Below are positions 1 to 7,034 of a stretch of DNA of 7,196 nucleotides, piece by piece (within the stretch, counting starts at the first letter, position 1; the number at the start of each line of letters is the position of its first letter). A program made the position numbers and the translations under genes. The notes under the pieces are model-generated. The model saw only the letters and a program-made list of their open reading frames with translations. It did not search any database and was not told the DNA's origin. Source of the stretch: WRCA01 sp964587855 (GTDB lineage Bacteria > Pseudomonadota > Alphaproteobacteria > Rs-D84). The DNA lies in the NCBI GenBank assembly GCA_964587855.1, contig CAZPLT010000018.1, positions 1 to 7,196 of the forward strand, written 5' to 3'.

Positions 1-4
1 TTAA

Positions 5-34
5 AAGAGCGGGGTTTTTCAAGACCCCGCTCTT
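5..34. terminator. GC-rich hairpin, probable terminator of a gene left of the window
   Basis: An 11-bp perfect inverted repeat pairs 5-15 (AAGAGCGGGGT) with 24-34. The loop is about 8 bases, and a G-T and a T-A pair could shorten it to 4. The stem has the strength of an intrinsic terminator. The plus-strand side is followed by an A-run (35-40) and then T-rich sequence rather than a clean T-run, while on the minus strand only a short T-run follows, partly inside the stem. Direction is therefore uncertain. Its position just ahead of the tolC promoter suggests that it insulates the exporter operon from whatever lies upstream. Confidence 0.6.
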
Positions 35-97
35 AAAAAATTTATTTAAGAACAAAGTATATTCTATATGCCGAATCGTGTAAAAGCAAGAAAAATA

Positions 98-106
98 TGA
101 TATAAT
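98..106 (+). promoter_or_regulatory. Extended -10 promoter of the exporter operon
   Basis: TGATATAAT contains a perfect TATAAT hexamer (101-106) preceded by the TGn extension of extended -10 promoters. No good -35 hexamer is seen at 16-18 bp spacing; the best is about 3 of 6 matches near 78-84. This fits an extended -10 promoter that depends less on the -35 contact. Transcription would start near 112-114, leaving a leader of about 16 bases that just includes the Shine-Dalgarno GAGGGG (118-123). It is the only obvious promoter ahead of the five-gene operon. Confidence 0.6.
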
Positions 107-128
107 GTTTGTTATTAGAGGGGTTGTT

Positions 129-1460
129 ATGAGAAGGACTTTTATTTATTTTTTATTTTTAGTGTTTTATATTGTTCCGGGTTGGGCTGCAGATGATTGT
201 GCTTCTCTTAAATCAGTGCCGACAAAAACACTGACATTGCAACAAGTTGTTGAATTAGGTTTGTGCCGAAATCCCCAGACGTCGTCTGCATATTTATCAA
301 CAGAAGTTGCGCGGTTTAATAAAAACGCCGGTTATGCTAATTATTTACCATCTGTTGATGCTGGGGTTTCTTCGACTAAATCGTATGCGAATGGGTCGTG
401 GGGCGATTCTCAATCTGGGGCTTCATTATCTGCCAGTTGGTTGATTTTTGATTTCGGAAAAAGACTGGAAGATTTAAATCAATTGGCGGCAGTTTGGCGC
501 GCAACTGGATTTGATTACAGTGATACGGTTCAAAACTATGTTTATAATGTTATTGCGGCTTATTATGGGATGCTGAATACTGATGCAAGTGTCGTTGCAG
601 CCCAGGATTTAGTTGTAGTGGCCAAGGGTTCAAAAGATGCCGCCAGTAAAAAATTCAAAGCTGGTAGCGTGGCCAAAGCCGACGTGTTAAAAGCCGATAC
701 AACATTGGCGGCACGCGAATTAGAATTAAAACGCGCCCAGGGGAATCGTGAAATAGCCAAGGGTAAACTGTTATATTTATTATCTTTTTCTCAAGAGCAA
801 GATATAAAAATTGCCGATATGCCGGCTAAATTCGGAAGTACCGCAGAATCAAAAACAATAAGCGAATTGATTGAAAAGGCTAAATCGCAACGTCCAGATT
901 TGTTGTCTGCTGGCGAAAGCACTAATGCTGCATGGCATCGTAGAAACTCTGCATTTTTAAAAAATCTGCCATCAATTTCTGCAACTGGCGGGTTGTCTTA
1001 TGATTTTAGTGATGATAATGGCGTAAATCCGAATGATAAATTGGGCGGCAGTATAGGTATCAGGGCATCTATGCCTGTATTTGCCGGCTTTGCAAATATG
1101 TATAATATTCGTGCATCCCAGGCAAGTTATGAAAGTGCAAAAGAACAACAAAGACTAAAAGAAGATGCGGTTGCCCAAGATATTTGGACTGCATACCAAA
1201 ATTATCAAACTGCAATAAAGGTTTTGGATCAAACAGAGACTTTGCTGAAATCTGCAACAGAAAGCGAACGCGTTGTTAGCGGAATGTACAAGGTTGGTCG
1301 CAGTACAATGTTAGATTGGCAAACACAACAGGCGGAATTGGCCGATGCAAAAATGCAAAATATAACAGCCCGTTATGATTTGTATATCCAACGTGCGGCG
1401 TTGGCGTTGGCAGCTGGGGAATTAAAAGAAAATATGGAAAGCGCCGGAGAGAAAAAATGA
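129..1460 (+). CDS. TolC-family outer-membrane efflux channel
   Basis: The product (443 residues) is the outer-membrane and periplasmic-tunnel component of a three-part exporter. Residues 1-20 form a signal peptide: two Arg, a hydrophobic run rich in Phe, Leu and Val, and likely cleavage at GWA|AD. Two OEP-type repeats follow. The first has a helix at about 35-49 ending in CRNP, a strand start at LPSVDAG (73-79) and the helical motif with FKAG and DVLKA (176-189). The second has RPDLLSA (255-261), LPSISATGG (280-288) and the helix around YKVGRSTMLDW (387-397). The length is slightly below that of E. coli TolC. The ATG at 129 is chosen because GAGGGG lies 5 bases upstream and the product then opens with a clean signal peptide. 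An in-frame ATG at 105 falls inside the -10 box and has no ribosome-binding site. Cys24 and Cys46 are present in the mature N-terminus. The stop overlaps the adaptor start (ATGA). The family is clear; whether it also serves other pumps is unknown. Confidence 0.93.
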   Translation: MRRTFIYFLFLVFYIVPGWAADDCASLKSVPTKTLTLQQVVELGLCRNPQTSSAYLSTEVARFNKNAGYANYLPSVDAGVSSTKSYANGSWGDSQSGASLSASWLIFDFGKRLEDLNQLAAVWRATGFDYSDTVQNYVYNVIAAYYGMLNTDASVVAAQDLVVVAKGSKDAASKKFKAGSVAKADVLKADTTLAARELELKRAQGNREIAKGKLLYLLSFSQEQDIKIADMPAKFGSTAESKTISELIEKAKSQRPDLLSAGESTNAAWHRRNSAFLKNLPSISATGGLSYDFSDDNGVNPNDKLGGSIGIRASMPVFAGFANMYNIRASQASYESAKEQQRLKEDAVAQDIWTAYQNYQTAIKVLDQTETLLKSATESERVVSGMYKVGRSTMLDWQTQQAELADAKMQNITARYDLYIQRAALALAAGELKENMESAGEKK

Positions 1461-2650
1461 GAAAAATTTTTGATTGGATAAAAAGACATAAATTTATTAC
1501 ATGGACCGTATTGCTGGCTGTGCTGGCATATGGCGCTTGGTCGTTTATTTCTGGTAAAGAAAAAGCATCCAGTAATCAGTTTGCAACACTTGAAATTCAG
1601 CGCGGAAATTTAAAACAGATTGTATCTGCAACTGGGGAAATTAATCCAGTAAATACAATAAGTGTTGGTTCCCAAGTGTCTGGAATTATTGAAAAAATTT
1701 ACGTAGATTATAATGACAAGGTTAAAAAGGGCGATATTTTACTTACTATTGACCCCAGTGTTTTACAAGCAACTGTAGATGAGTCCAAGGCATCATTGGA
1801 TTCTACCGAAGCGCAATTAAAGTTTGATAAGGCTGAATATGAAAGAAATAAAACTTTGTTTGACGAGGGGTATATATCACGTTCAGAGCTGGAAGAATCA
1901 GAAACTAAATATAAGACATCTCAGCAATCAGTTTTGCGTGCAAAATCCCAATACGAAGGTGCATTGACTAACTTGGGGTATACTAAAATTGTATCGCCTG
2001 TTGATGGAACTATAATTTCACGTCAGGTTGATAAAGGACAAACCATAGCGGCATCATTCCAAGCACCGGACTTGTTTGAAATTGCCGAAGACTTGTCCAA
2101 AATGCAAATTGAAACCAGTGTATCCGAGGCAGACATAGGTGTTATAAAGCAGGGACAGAAAGTAACTTTCTCTGTTGATGCATATCCAACGCAGATTTTT
2201 GAAGGGCTAGTTCGGCAAATAAGATTGTCGCCAACCACCACCAGTAACGTTGTTGTTTATACCGTTGTTATTAATGTGGATAATTCTGATCTACGCTTGA
2301 TGCCTGGTATGACCGCATTTGTTACAATTTTGGTAGAGGAAAGAAATGATGTTTGGAAAGTGGCTAATGCAGCATTTGTTTTGAAAAATTTTGATGGCAT
2401 AGTTGAAAATTCTGGTGATAAAAAGACCAGTGAATATTTGGCTGTACAACGCATTGGCGAAAAACAACCTGTGTTGGTTTCGTATAAGAAAGGTCTGGTA
2501 ACGGCGACTGAAACAGAAATAATTTCTGATGAAATTAAACAAGGTGATAAAATTATAACCGGCAAAACAGGACAAAAATCAAGCGCCACTAATGGGATGA
2601 TGGGTGGTAATCATGGCAGTGGCGGAGGACCTGGTGGACCAGGCATGTAA
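1457..2650 (+). CDS. MacA-like periplasmic adaptor (membrane fusion protein)
   Basis: The product (397 residues) bridges the inner-membrane ABC permease and the TolC channel. A short basic cytoplasmic start (MRKIFDWIKRHK) is followed by one membrane anchor at about 13-31. The first half of a lipoyl-like domain is near 68-98 (VGSQVSG, VKKGDIL), a charged coiled-coil hairpin runs from about 103 to 172, and the second lipoyl half is at about 178-197 (IVSPVDGTI). Beta-barrel and membrane-proximal domains follow. The stretch AASFQAPDLFEIAEDLSKM and the later VSEADIG and GQKVTF closely match the MacA pattern as I know it from E. coli. The C-terminus is a low-complexity tail rich in Gly, Met and Pro (about 380-397). 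Translation is coupled to the channel gene by a 4-base ATGA overlap, with GGAGAG 5 bases ahead of the ATG. The family assignment is firm; I give no symbol because the substrate is unknown. Confidence 0.93.
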   Translation: MRKIFDWIKRHKFITWTVLLAVLAYGAWSFISGKEKASSNQFATLEIQRGNLKQIVSATGEINPVNTISVGSQVSGIIEKIYVDYNDKVKKGDILLTIDPSVLQATVDESKASLDSTEAQLKFDKAEYERNKTLFDEGYISRSELEESETKYKTSQQSVLRAKSQYEGALTNLGYTKIVSPVDGTIISRQVDKGQTIAASFQAPDLFEIAEDLSKMQIETSVSEADIGVIKQGQKVTFSVDAYPTQIFEGLVRQIRLSPTTTSNVVVYTVVINVDNSDLRLMPGMTAFVTILVEERNDVWKVANAAFVLKNFDGIVENSGDKKTSEYLAVQRIGEKQPVLVSYKKGLVTATETEIISDEIKQGDKIITGKTGQKSSATNGMMGGNHGSGGGPGGPGM

Positions 2651-2660
2651 AGGTATAGAA

Positions 2661-3380
2661 ATGAGAAAAGAACCACTGGTAATTTCCCTGCAAAAAATAA
2701 ATAAAAGCTTTCCCATAGAAAGTGGCGGACAGCAACATGTTTTATTTGATGTCAGTTTTGATATTCGTACCGGTGAATTTGTTTCGATTATGGGACCATC
2801 GGGCAGTGGTAAATCAACATGTATGAATATAATTGGCGCGTTGGATACACCGACCAGTGGAACTTATAAATTATATGGTAATGATGTTACTCATATGACA
2901 CCAGATGAATTAGCAATAGCCAGAAACGAATATATTGGTTTTGTGTTTCAAAACTTTAATTTATTGGCCAAGCGTAGTGTATTAGACAATGTAATGCTGC
3001 CGTTGATGTATCGTGGCATATCCCCGGCCCAGCGTATTATTCGGGCACGCGAAATGTTAAAATCGGTTGGATTGGAAAATTTTGAAACATATTTACCCCC
3101 CCAATTGTCCGGTGGAATGCGTCAACGCGTTGCAATTGCACGTGCGCTGGCGGGTCAACCAAAGTTGATACTGGCGGACGAACCAACTGGAAATTTGGAC
3201 AGTAAAATGGGTACGGAAATTTTGGAAATGTTCAAAAAACTGAACAAAGAAATGGGTATAACAATCATAATGATTACCCACGAATTTGATATTGCGAAAT
3301 ATACAAAAAGATTGATACATATTCGTGACGGCAAGATAACTCATGACGGCCCAGTCCCGAAAAGCGAGAGGAGGTTGTAA
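2661..3380 (+). CDS. MacB/LolD-type ABC transporter ATPase (stand-alone nucleotide-binding subunit)
   Basis: The product (239 residues) is a cytoplasmic ATPase that powers the exporter. All ABC motifs are present: Walker A GPSGSGKST (45-53), Q-loop Gln97 in FVFQNFNLL, signature LSGGM (149-153), Walker B LILADE (169-174) with catalytic Glu174, D-loop GNLD (177-180) and switch His207. DEPTGNLDS, FQNFNLL and the early GxLDxPTSG are typical of the MacB/LolD/FtsE group. The position after LSGG is Met rather than the Gln usual in MacB, as is tolerated in other ABC families. It equals the N-terminal half of fused MacB and ends just after the nucleotide-binding domain. The ATG at 2661 is chosen because AAAGG lies 7 bases upstream and it follows the adaptor stop by 10 bases. 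A longer reading from 2604 would overlap the adaptor's Gly-rich tail and add residues unlike the family. Confidence 0.94.
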   Translation: MRKEPLVISLQKINKSFPIESGGQQHVLFDVSFDIRTGEFVSIMGPSGSGKSTCMNIIGALDTPTSGTYKLYGNDVTHMTPDELAIARNEYIGFVFQNFNLLAKRSVLDNVMLPLMYRGISPAQRIIRAREMLKSVGLENFETYLPPQLSGGMRQRVAIARALAGQPKLILADEPTGNLDSKMGTEILEMFKKLNKEMGITIIMITHEFDIAKYTKRLIHIRDGKITHDGPVPKSERRL

Positions 3381-4105
3381 TGAGGGTTAATACAGCGGAC
3401 GATTTATTAAAGATGTTTTACAAAGCCATGGGCCTATCGTCTTATTGGTATTCTTCCGCATTAGAGTTAGACAAAGCGCTGCTTAGGGCCGGGTATAAAA
3501 TTTCAAACTTTTTTCATGATTATAAAACGCCATCTACAAAAGAAGCGCTAGAGAAAGAATCTAATAAGATGTGGTTGTTTTCTTTGCCGCAATATAATAT
3601 TTCAAAAATGAAAAAAATATTAAATGAAAATATTGAAATATCAGATTCTTTCAAAATAGAACTAGAACAATTAGAAAAACGCGCGACTGGTGAAATTATT
3701 AAATTAACAGAGGAAATAAAAAGGCAAAATCCAGAACTTAAAGATATAAAAACACAAGAAACAATAGATAAAATTCATTTTATTCGTGGGGTTGTTTATG
3801 GGTATTTGCCTGAAAATATAAAATTCTGGATGGAAAATTATAATAATAATAACATTCTTGATGAAGCCAGAGAATTTAAAAAAATTATTAAAGAAAAGTT
3901 TGGAATTGATATTGGATTAATAAGATTAACAAAGAAACAAATAAAAGATTTGATTAAAGATTTAGAAGAACAGTCTAAGACAAATACCAGATTTTTATCA
4001 GCAAAGAAGAGAATTGACACAAAACAGTGTGCAACGGATGATTTTAATACACTGGACCCGACTGGTTTTTTAAGATTTATGCAAGGGCGAGACGATGACA
4101 TTTAA
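3380..4105 (+). CDS. Uncharacterised cytoplasmic helical protein inside the exporter operon
   Basis: I do not recognise this 241-residue protein. It has no signal peptide and no membrane span. It is rich in Lys, Glu, Ile and Asn and looks mostly helical, with charged amphipathic stretches at about 91-116, 159-174 and 183-200. The N-terminal 45 residues are more aromatic and hydrophobic (YKAMGLSSYWYSSALELDKAL). A central segment, FIRGVVYGYLPENIKFW (134-150), looks like a conserved core, and the C-terminus ends acidic (GRDDDI). It is a real gene on three grounds: a strong AGGAGG lies 5 bases before the ATG, the start overlaps the ATPase stop by one base (TAATG), and the end overlaps the permease start by 11 bases. 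G+C falls to about 24% over 3601-4020, against about 45% over 3421-3480 and about 40% in a permease sample. Arg codons are AGA/AGG in 8 of 11 cases, against 6 of 16 in the permease. An accessory or regulatory role for the exporter, or an acquired insertion, are both open. Confidence 0.85.
   Translation: MRVNTADDLLKMFYKAMGLSSYWYSSALELDKALLRAGYKISNFFHDYKTPSTKEALEKESNKMWLFSLPQYNISKMKKILNENIEISDSFKIELEQLEKRATGEIIKLTEEIKRQNPELKDIKTQETIDKIHFIRGVVYGYLPENIKFWMENYNNNNILDEAREFKKIIKEKFGIDIGLIRLTKKQIKDLIKDLEEQSKTNTRFLSAKKRIDTKQCATDDFNTLDPTGFLRFMQGRDDDI
4014..4042 (+). promoter_or_regulatory. Possible internal promoter ahead of the permease gene
   Basis: A perfect TTGACA (4014-4019) is followed after 17 bases by GATGAT (4037-4042), which matches 4 of 6 bases of TATAAT. 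It lies about 55 bases before the permease start, inside the AT-rich unknown gene. It could give extra permease transcript, but one good hexamer in AT-rich coding DNA may be chance. Confidence 0.2.
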
Positions 4106-5315
4106 TGATATTTTAAAAGAGTCTTGGCTGAGTATCAGTGGAAATAAGATCCGCAGTTTTTTGACTATACTGGGGATTATTATTGGTGTCATGGCCGTTG
4201 TTATTATGATGTCAGTTGGTGATGCCGTGCAAAATCAAATAACCGGGCAATTTGCATCCTTGGGTACAAATACAATTATGATTCGCGCTGGTGCGTCACA
4301 ATCCGGTGGTGTCAGAACAATGTCCGGCATGAACACTTTAACAATAGATGATGCCGAGGCTTTATCAGAATTACCAGATGTTGAATATGTAACCCCAACT
4401 AGAATGTCCAGCGGAACAGTTGTTTTTGGAAATAAAAACTGGAGTACATCTTCGGTCGGTTCATATCCAACATATCAAGACATTCAAAATATAGAAATGG
4501 ATCAAGGCACATTTTTTGATTGGTCTGCGGTTCGTAATGCCAGTACTTATATTGTTTTGGGACCGACAGTCGCCCAAGAATTGGATATGGGCAAAGATCC
4601 AGTGGGTCAGGTTGTTCGTATGAATGGCGTTCCGCTGATTGTAATCGGCGTTACCAAGGAAAAAGGTGGCGCAGGTATGACCGACAGTGATGATATGGTC
4701 TTTATACCTATTACTACGTTGCAAAAGAGAATTATAGGTTCTAGATTTCCAAATTCAGTGCCCCAAGTTGTTATTAAATTGACATCAACCGCGGATAATG
4801 CGATAGCAGTAGAACAAATAAAACAGTTGTTACGTACCAGACATAAAATAAAAGACGCGGACAGTGACGATTTTCAAATTACAGATATGAAACAGGTTAT
4901 GGAAACAATGGATACCGTTACAGGTTTTCTTAAAATGCTGTTGATGGCCATTGCCAGTGTATCATTATTGGTTGGTTCAATTGGTATTATGAATATGATG
5001 TTGGTCAGCGTGGCGGAACGTACACGTGAAATTGGTATACGCAAAGCGATAGGTGCGCGCGAAATACATATTACAATTCAATTCTTGTCCGAAGCAATAT
5101 TAATATCATTTATGGGCAGTATGATTGGCTTGGTTTTTGGTGTTATTCTATCCCAGGCCGTATTACCCAGCATTATGAATATGGAAGTGCCACTTAATAT
5201 ATGGTCGGTGTTCTTGTCAATTACCGTTGCAGGTGTGGTCGGAATAGCGTCTGGTGTATTCCCAGCGCGTAAAGCGGCCAAATTAAACCCTATAGACGCG
5301 TTAAGATACGAATAA
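4095..5315 (+). CDS. MacB-type ABC transporter permease (FtsX/MacB family)
   Basis: The product (406 residues) is the inner-membrane subunit of the exporter and equals the C-terminal half of fused MacB. TM1 is at about 21-40, after a short amphipathic start (DILKESWLSISGNKIRS). A large periplasmic domain (about 45-275) begins with the stalk-like VGDAVQNQITGQFASLG. TM2 (282-304), TM3 (about 332-355) and TM4 (about 370-391) follow. Family hallmarks are GIMNMMLVSVAERTREIGIRK with KAIGA after TM2 and the ending PARKAAKLNPIDALRYE. The start overlaps the end of the preceding gene by 11 bases in another frame, with AAGGG 7 bases upstream, which suggests translational coupling. FtsX/MacB permeases normally act as dimers with two ATPase subunits. 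MacB works by mechanotransmission across the membrane rather than by passing substrate through its own core; that is family knowledge, not visible here. The stop directly abuts the convergent argS stop. Confidence 0.95.
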   Translation: MTFNDILKESWLSISGNKIRSFLTILGIIIGVMAVVIMMSVGDAVQNQITGQFASLGTNTIMIRAGASQSGGVRTMSGMNTLTIDDAEALSELPDVEYVTPTRMSSGTVVFGNKNWSTSSVGSYPTYQDIQNIEMDQGTFFDWSAVRNASTYIVLGPTVAQELDMGKDPVGQVVRMNGVPLIVIGVTKEKGGAGMTDSDDMVFIPITTLQKRIIGSRFPNSVPQVVIKLTSTADNAIAVEQIKQLLRTRHKIKDADSDDFQITDMKQVMETMDTVTGFLKMLLMAIASVSLLVGSIGIMNMMLVSVAERTREIGIRKAIGAREIHITIQFLSEAILISFMGSMIGLVFGVILSQAVLPSIMNMEVPLNIWSVFLSITVAGVVGIASGVFPARKAAKLNPIDALRYE

Positions 5316-6989
5316 TTACATTTCAGCTGGTATTTTTAATCCCATTAGATCAATCGCTGTGGACAGTGTTTTATATGCTTTATCTGCTATTTGTAATCTA
5401 CGTTCGCGGTCTTTTGTATCCACATCATCGCGTAAAATTGGGCAAGTATGATAGAAAGTATTTATTAACTGGCATAAATCATAAGCATAATTAGCAAGAA
5501 TGTCTGTTTCGCGACGATAAAATGCCGATAGTATGCAACGTTCGAAATCTAAGATCATCAGTAATAAATTACGTTCATCTGTATCCATCTTTGTGACTTT
5601 GCATGGTTTTAGTTGTGCTTTTTTCAAGATAGCATTTAACCTGACCGCAGTATAAAGAATATATGGACCAGTGCGACCTTCAAATTGAACAACCTGCTCT
5701 GCGTCGAATACATAGTCTGATTTAACATCATGCATTAAATCATTAAATTTCAAAGCGGCCATTGCAATTATTTCAATGGTTTCTTTTGGTAATTCTTTGC
5801 CTGACTCTGTAACGCGTTTACGCGCAGCGTCATTTACAATTTCAATAATATCAAGTAATCCAGCAGCATTTCCATCCCTGGTTTTTAATGGGCCGTTTTT
5901 CCCATTTATTGTTCCAAAATATTGATGTTCCAATTGTTCTGGTTTGAACAAATCAATCATTGTTGCTACACGGAATACTTGCTCGAAATGAAGGGCTTGT
6001 CGCACATCGGTCAAATAAATAACGCGATCTGGATTATCGGTAATCTTTCTGTAATACAATGCCGCTAAATCAGTTGCATCATAAGTATCTGCGCCCCTGG
6101 AATTATAAAACATAAATGGGGGCATTGGCGCGGTATCGGAATCTTTGCGTACAGTAACAATTTGTGCGCCATCAGATTCTTGTAGCAGATTTTTATCACT
6201 AAGTAATTTTTCAACAGATGTTAAATATTTTGAAGCGTTTGCTTCGCCCAAGGTATTATCAAACGGCAACATACCCAAACGCTTGATAATATCGTTCATC
6301 GCATTCAGGGAAATTGGCATAAATTTATTATAAAGTTCGGTCCATTTTGGATCGCCATCTTGAAATTCGGCGGTGATTATTCGTGCGCGTTCCAAAAATT
6401 CAGGATTGTTTTTTGCATATTCAGCGGCCAATGGATAAAAATTATCCAATTCTTTGGCGGTTATTTCGGATATAGAATTTTTTTCTATCCATGCCATAAC
6501 CAGTCCCATCGGGCGACCCCAGTCACCAATATGATTATAAGATATGGTTTTATGTCCTAAAAATTTGGCAATACGATTTAATGTGTCACCAACTATGGAT
6601 GTGCGCAGGTGCCCAATGTGCAAAGATTTTGCAACATTGTATGCGCCATAATCCATATCAATGGTTTCTGGTTTAATATCGGGTTTTTGATTTACATAGT
6701 TAAAAATAAATTCATCTTTTAATTTTATGTTTATAAACCCAGGACCAGCAATAGATGTGTCCACAATAAAATCTAATTCTTTTAAATATGGTAAAATTAT
6801 ATCTGCGATTTGACGTGGAGGTTTTCCCAATTGCTTGGTCAAAATCATTGCAGCATTCGTTGAAAAATCACCAAACGATCTATCTTTGGGAATTTCTATA
6901 CTGATATTTGATAAATCCGCGTTTGCCAGCTCTGGAATTTTTACCAGTAGTGATTTTATAGAATCAGATACAAATTGGTAAAGGTTCAT
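5316..6989 (-). CDS. argS: Arginyl-tRNA synthetase
   Basis: The product (557 residues) charges tRNA-Arg with arginine at the expense of ATP; it is a class I synthetase in the cytoplasm. The N-terminal additional domain of ArgS covers about 1-100 (FGDFSTNAAM at 39-48, GPGFINIKL at 82-90). The class I signature is intact in NVAKSLHIGHLR (HIGH at 124-127), followed by NHIGDWGRPMG (152-162). The KMSK-equivalent loop is GKNGPLKTRDGN (363-374), the non-canonical form common in ArgS. The C-terminal DALR anticodon-binding domain starts near GRTGPYILYTAVR (438-450) and ends in the family-typical MGLKIPAEM. Length is normal. The ATG at 6989 is chosen because AGGA lies 8 bases upstream; a further in-frame ATG at 7022 lies inside the terminator hairpin. 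It follows rpmG on the same strand but is separated from it by that terminator, and no clear promoter of its own is visible. Confidence 0.97.
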   Translation of the reverse strand: MNLYQFVSDSIKSLLVKIPELANADLSNISIEIPKDRSFGDFSTNAAMILTKQLGKPPRQIADIILPYLKELDFIVDTSIAGPGFINIKLKDEFIFNYVNQKPDIKPETIDMDYGAYNVAKSLHIGHLRTSIVGDTLNRIAKFLGHKTISYNHIGDWGRPMGLVMAWIEKNSISEITAKELDNFYPLAAEYAKNNPEFLERARIITAEFQDGDPKWTELYNKFMPISLNAMNDIIKRLGMLPFDNTLGEANASKYLTSVEKLLSDKNLLQESDGAQIVTVRKDSDTAPMPPFMFYNSRGADTYDATDLAALYYRKITDNPDRVIYLTDVRQALHFEQVFRVATMIDLFKPEQLEHQYFGTINGKNGPLKTRDGNAAGLLDIIEIVNDAARKRVTESGKELPKETIEIIAMAALKFNDLMHDVKSDYVFDAEQVVQFEGRTGPYILYTAVRLNAILKKAQLKPCKVTKMDTDERNLLLMILDFERCILSAFYRRETDILANYAYDLCQLINTFYHTCPILRDDVDTKDRERRLQIADKAYKTLSTAIDLMGLKIPAEM

Positions 6990-7007
6990 CTGTAAAGTCC
7001 TGTGATT

Positions 7008-7030
7008 AAAAAACCGCGCCAAGCGCGGTT
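7008..7030 (-). terminator. Rho-independent terminator after rpmG
   Basis: On the minus strand an 8-bp perfect stem AACCGCGC / GCGCGGTT with a 3-base loop (TTG) runs into six T residues, the last two stem bases included. It begins 4 bases after the rpmG stop and ends 18 bases before the argS start, so it should end most rpmG transcripts. On the plus strand the hairpin is followed by AAAATT, so it is unlikely to work in that direction. Confidence 0.85.
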
Positions 7031-7034
7031 AAAA

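Noticed and set aside
105..128. Upstream in-frame ATG at 105 as the channel gene start
   Set aside because: It overlaps the TATAAT box, has no Shine-Dalgarno and would put eight residues before the signal peptide. The ATG at 129 has GAGGGG at 5 bases.
2257..2589. Long antisense open frame opposite the adaptor gene (110 codons), with another overlapping it in a second frame
   Set aside because: No ribosome-binding site or recognisable motif; it is the reverse reading of a well-supported gene. The same holds for the other antisense frames opposite the channel, ATPase, unknown, permease and argS genes.
2604..2660. Longer ATPase start at 2604
   Set aside because: The added 19 residues are an out-of-frame reading of the adaptor's Gly-rich tail and match no ABC N-terminus. 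The ATG at 2661 has its own ribosome-binding site.
3838..3853. Asn-codon run (AATAATAATAAC) as a repeat element
   Set aside because: It is a short simple-sequence run in AT-rich coding DNA encoding four Asn; no larger repeat structure surrounds it.
5352..5372. Weak hairpin with TTTT as operon terminator
   Set aside because: The stem is only about 5 bp with a G-T pair and lies in the coding sequence of argS; too weak to list as a terminator.
6990..7022. Longer argS start at 7022
   Set aside because: The extra 11 codons are read through the rpmG terminator hairpin, and the ATG at 6989 has AGGA 8 bases upstream.
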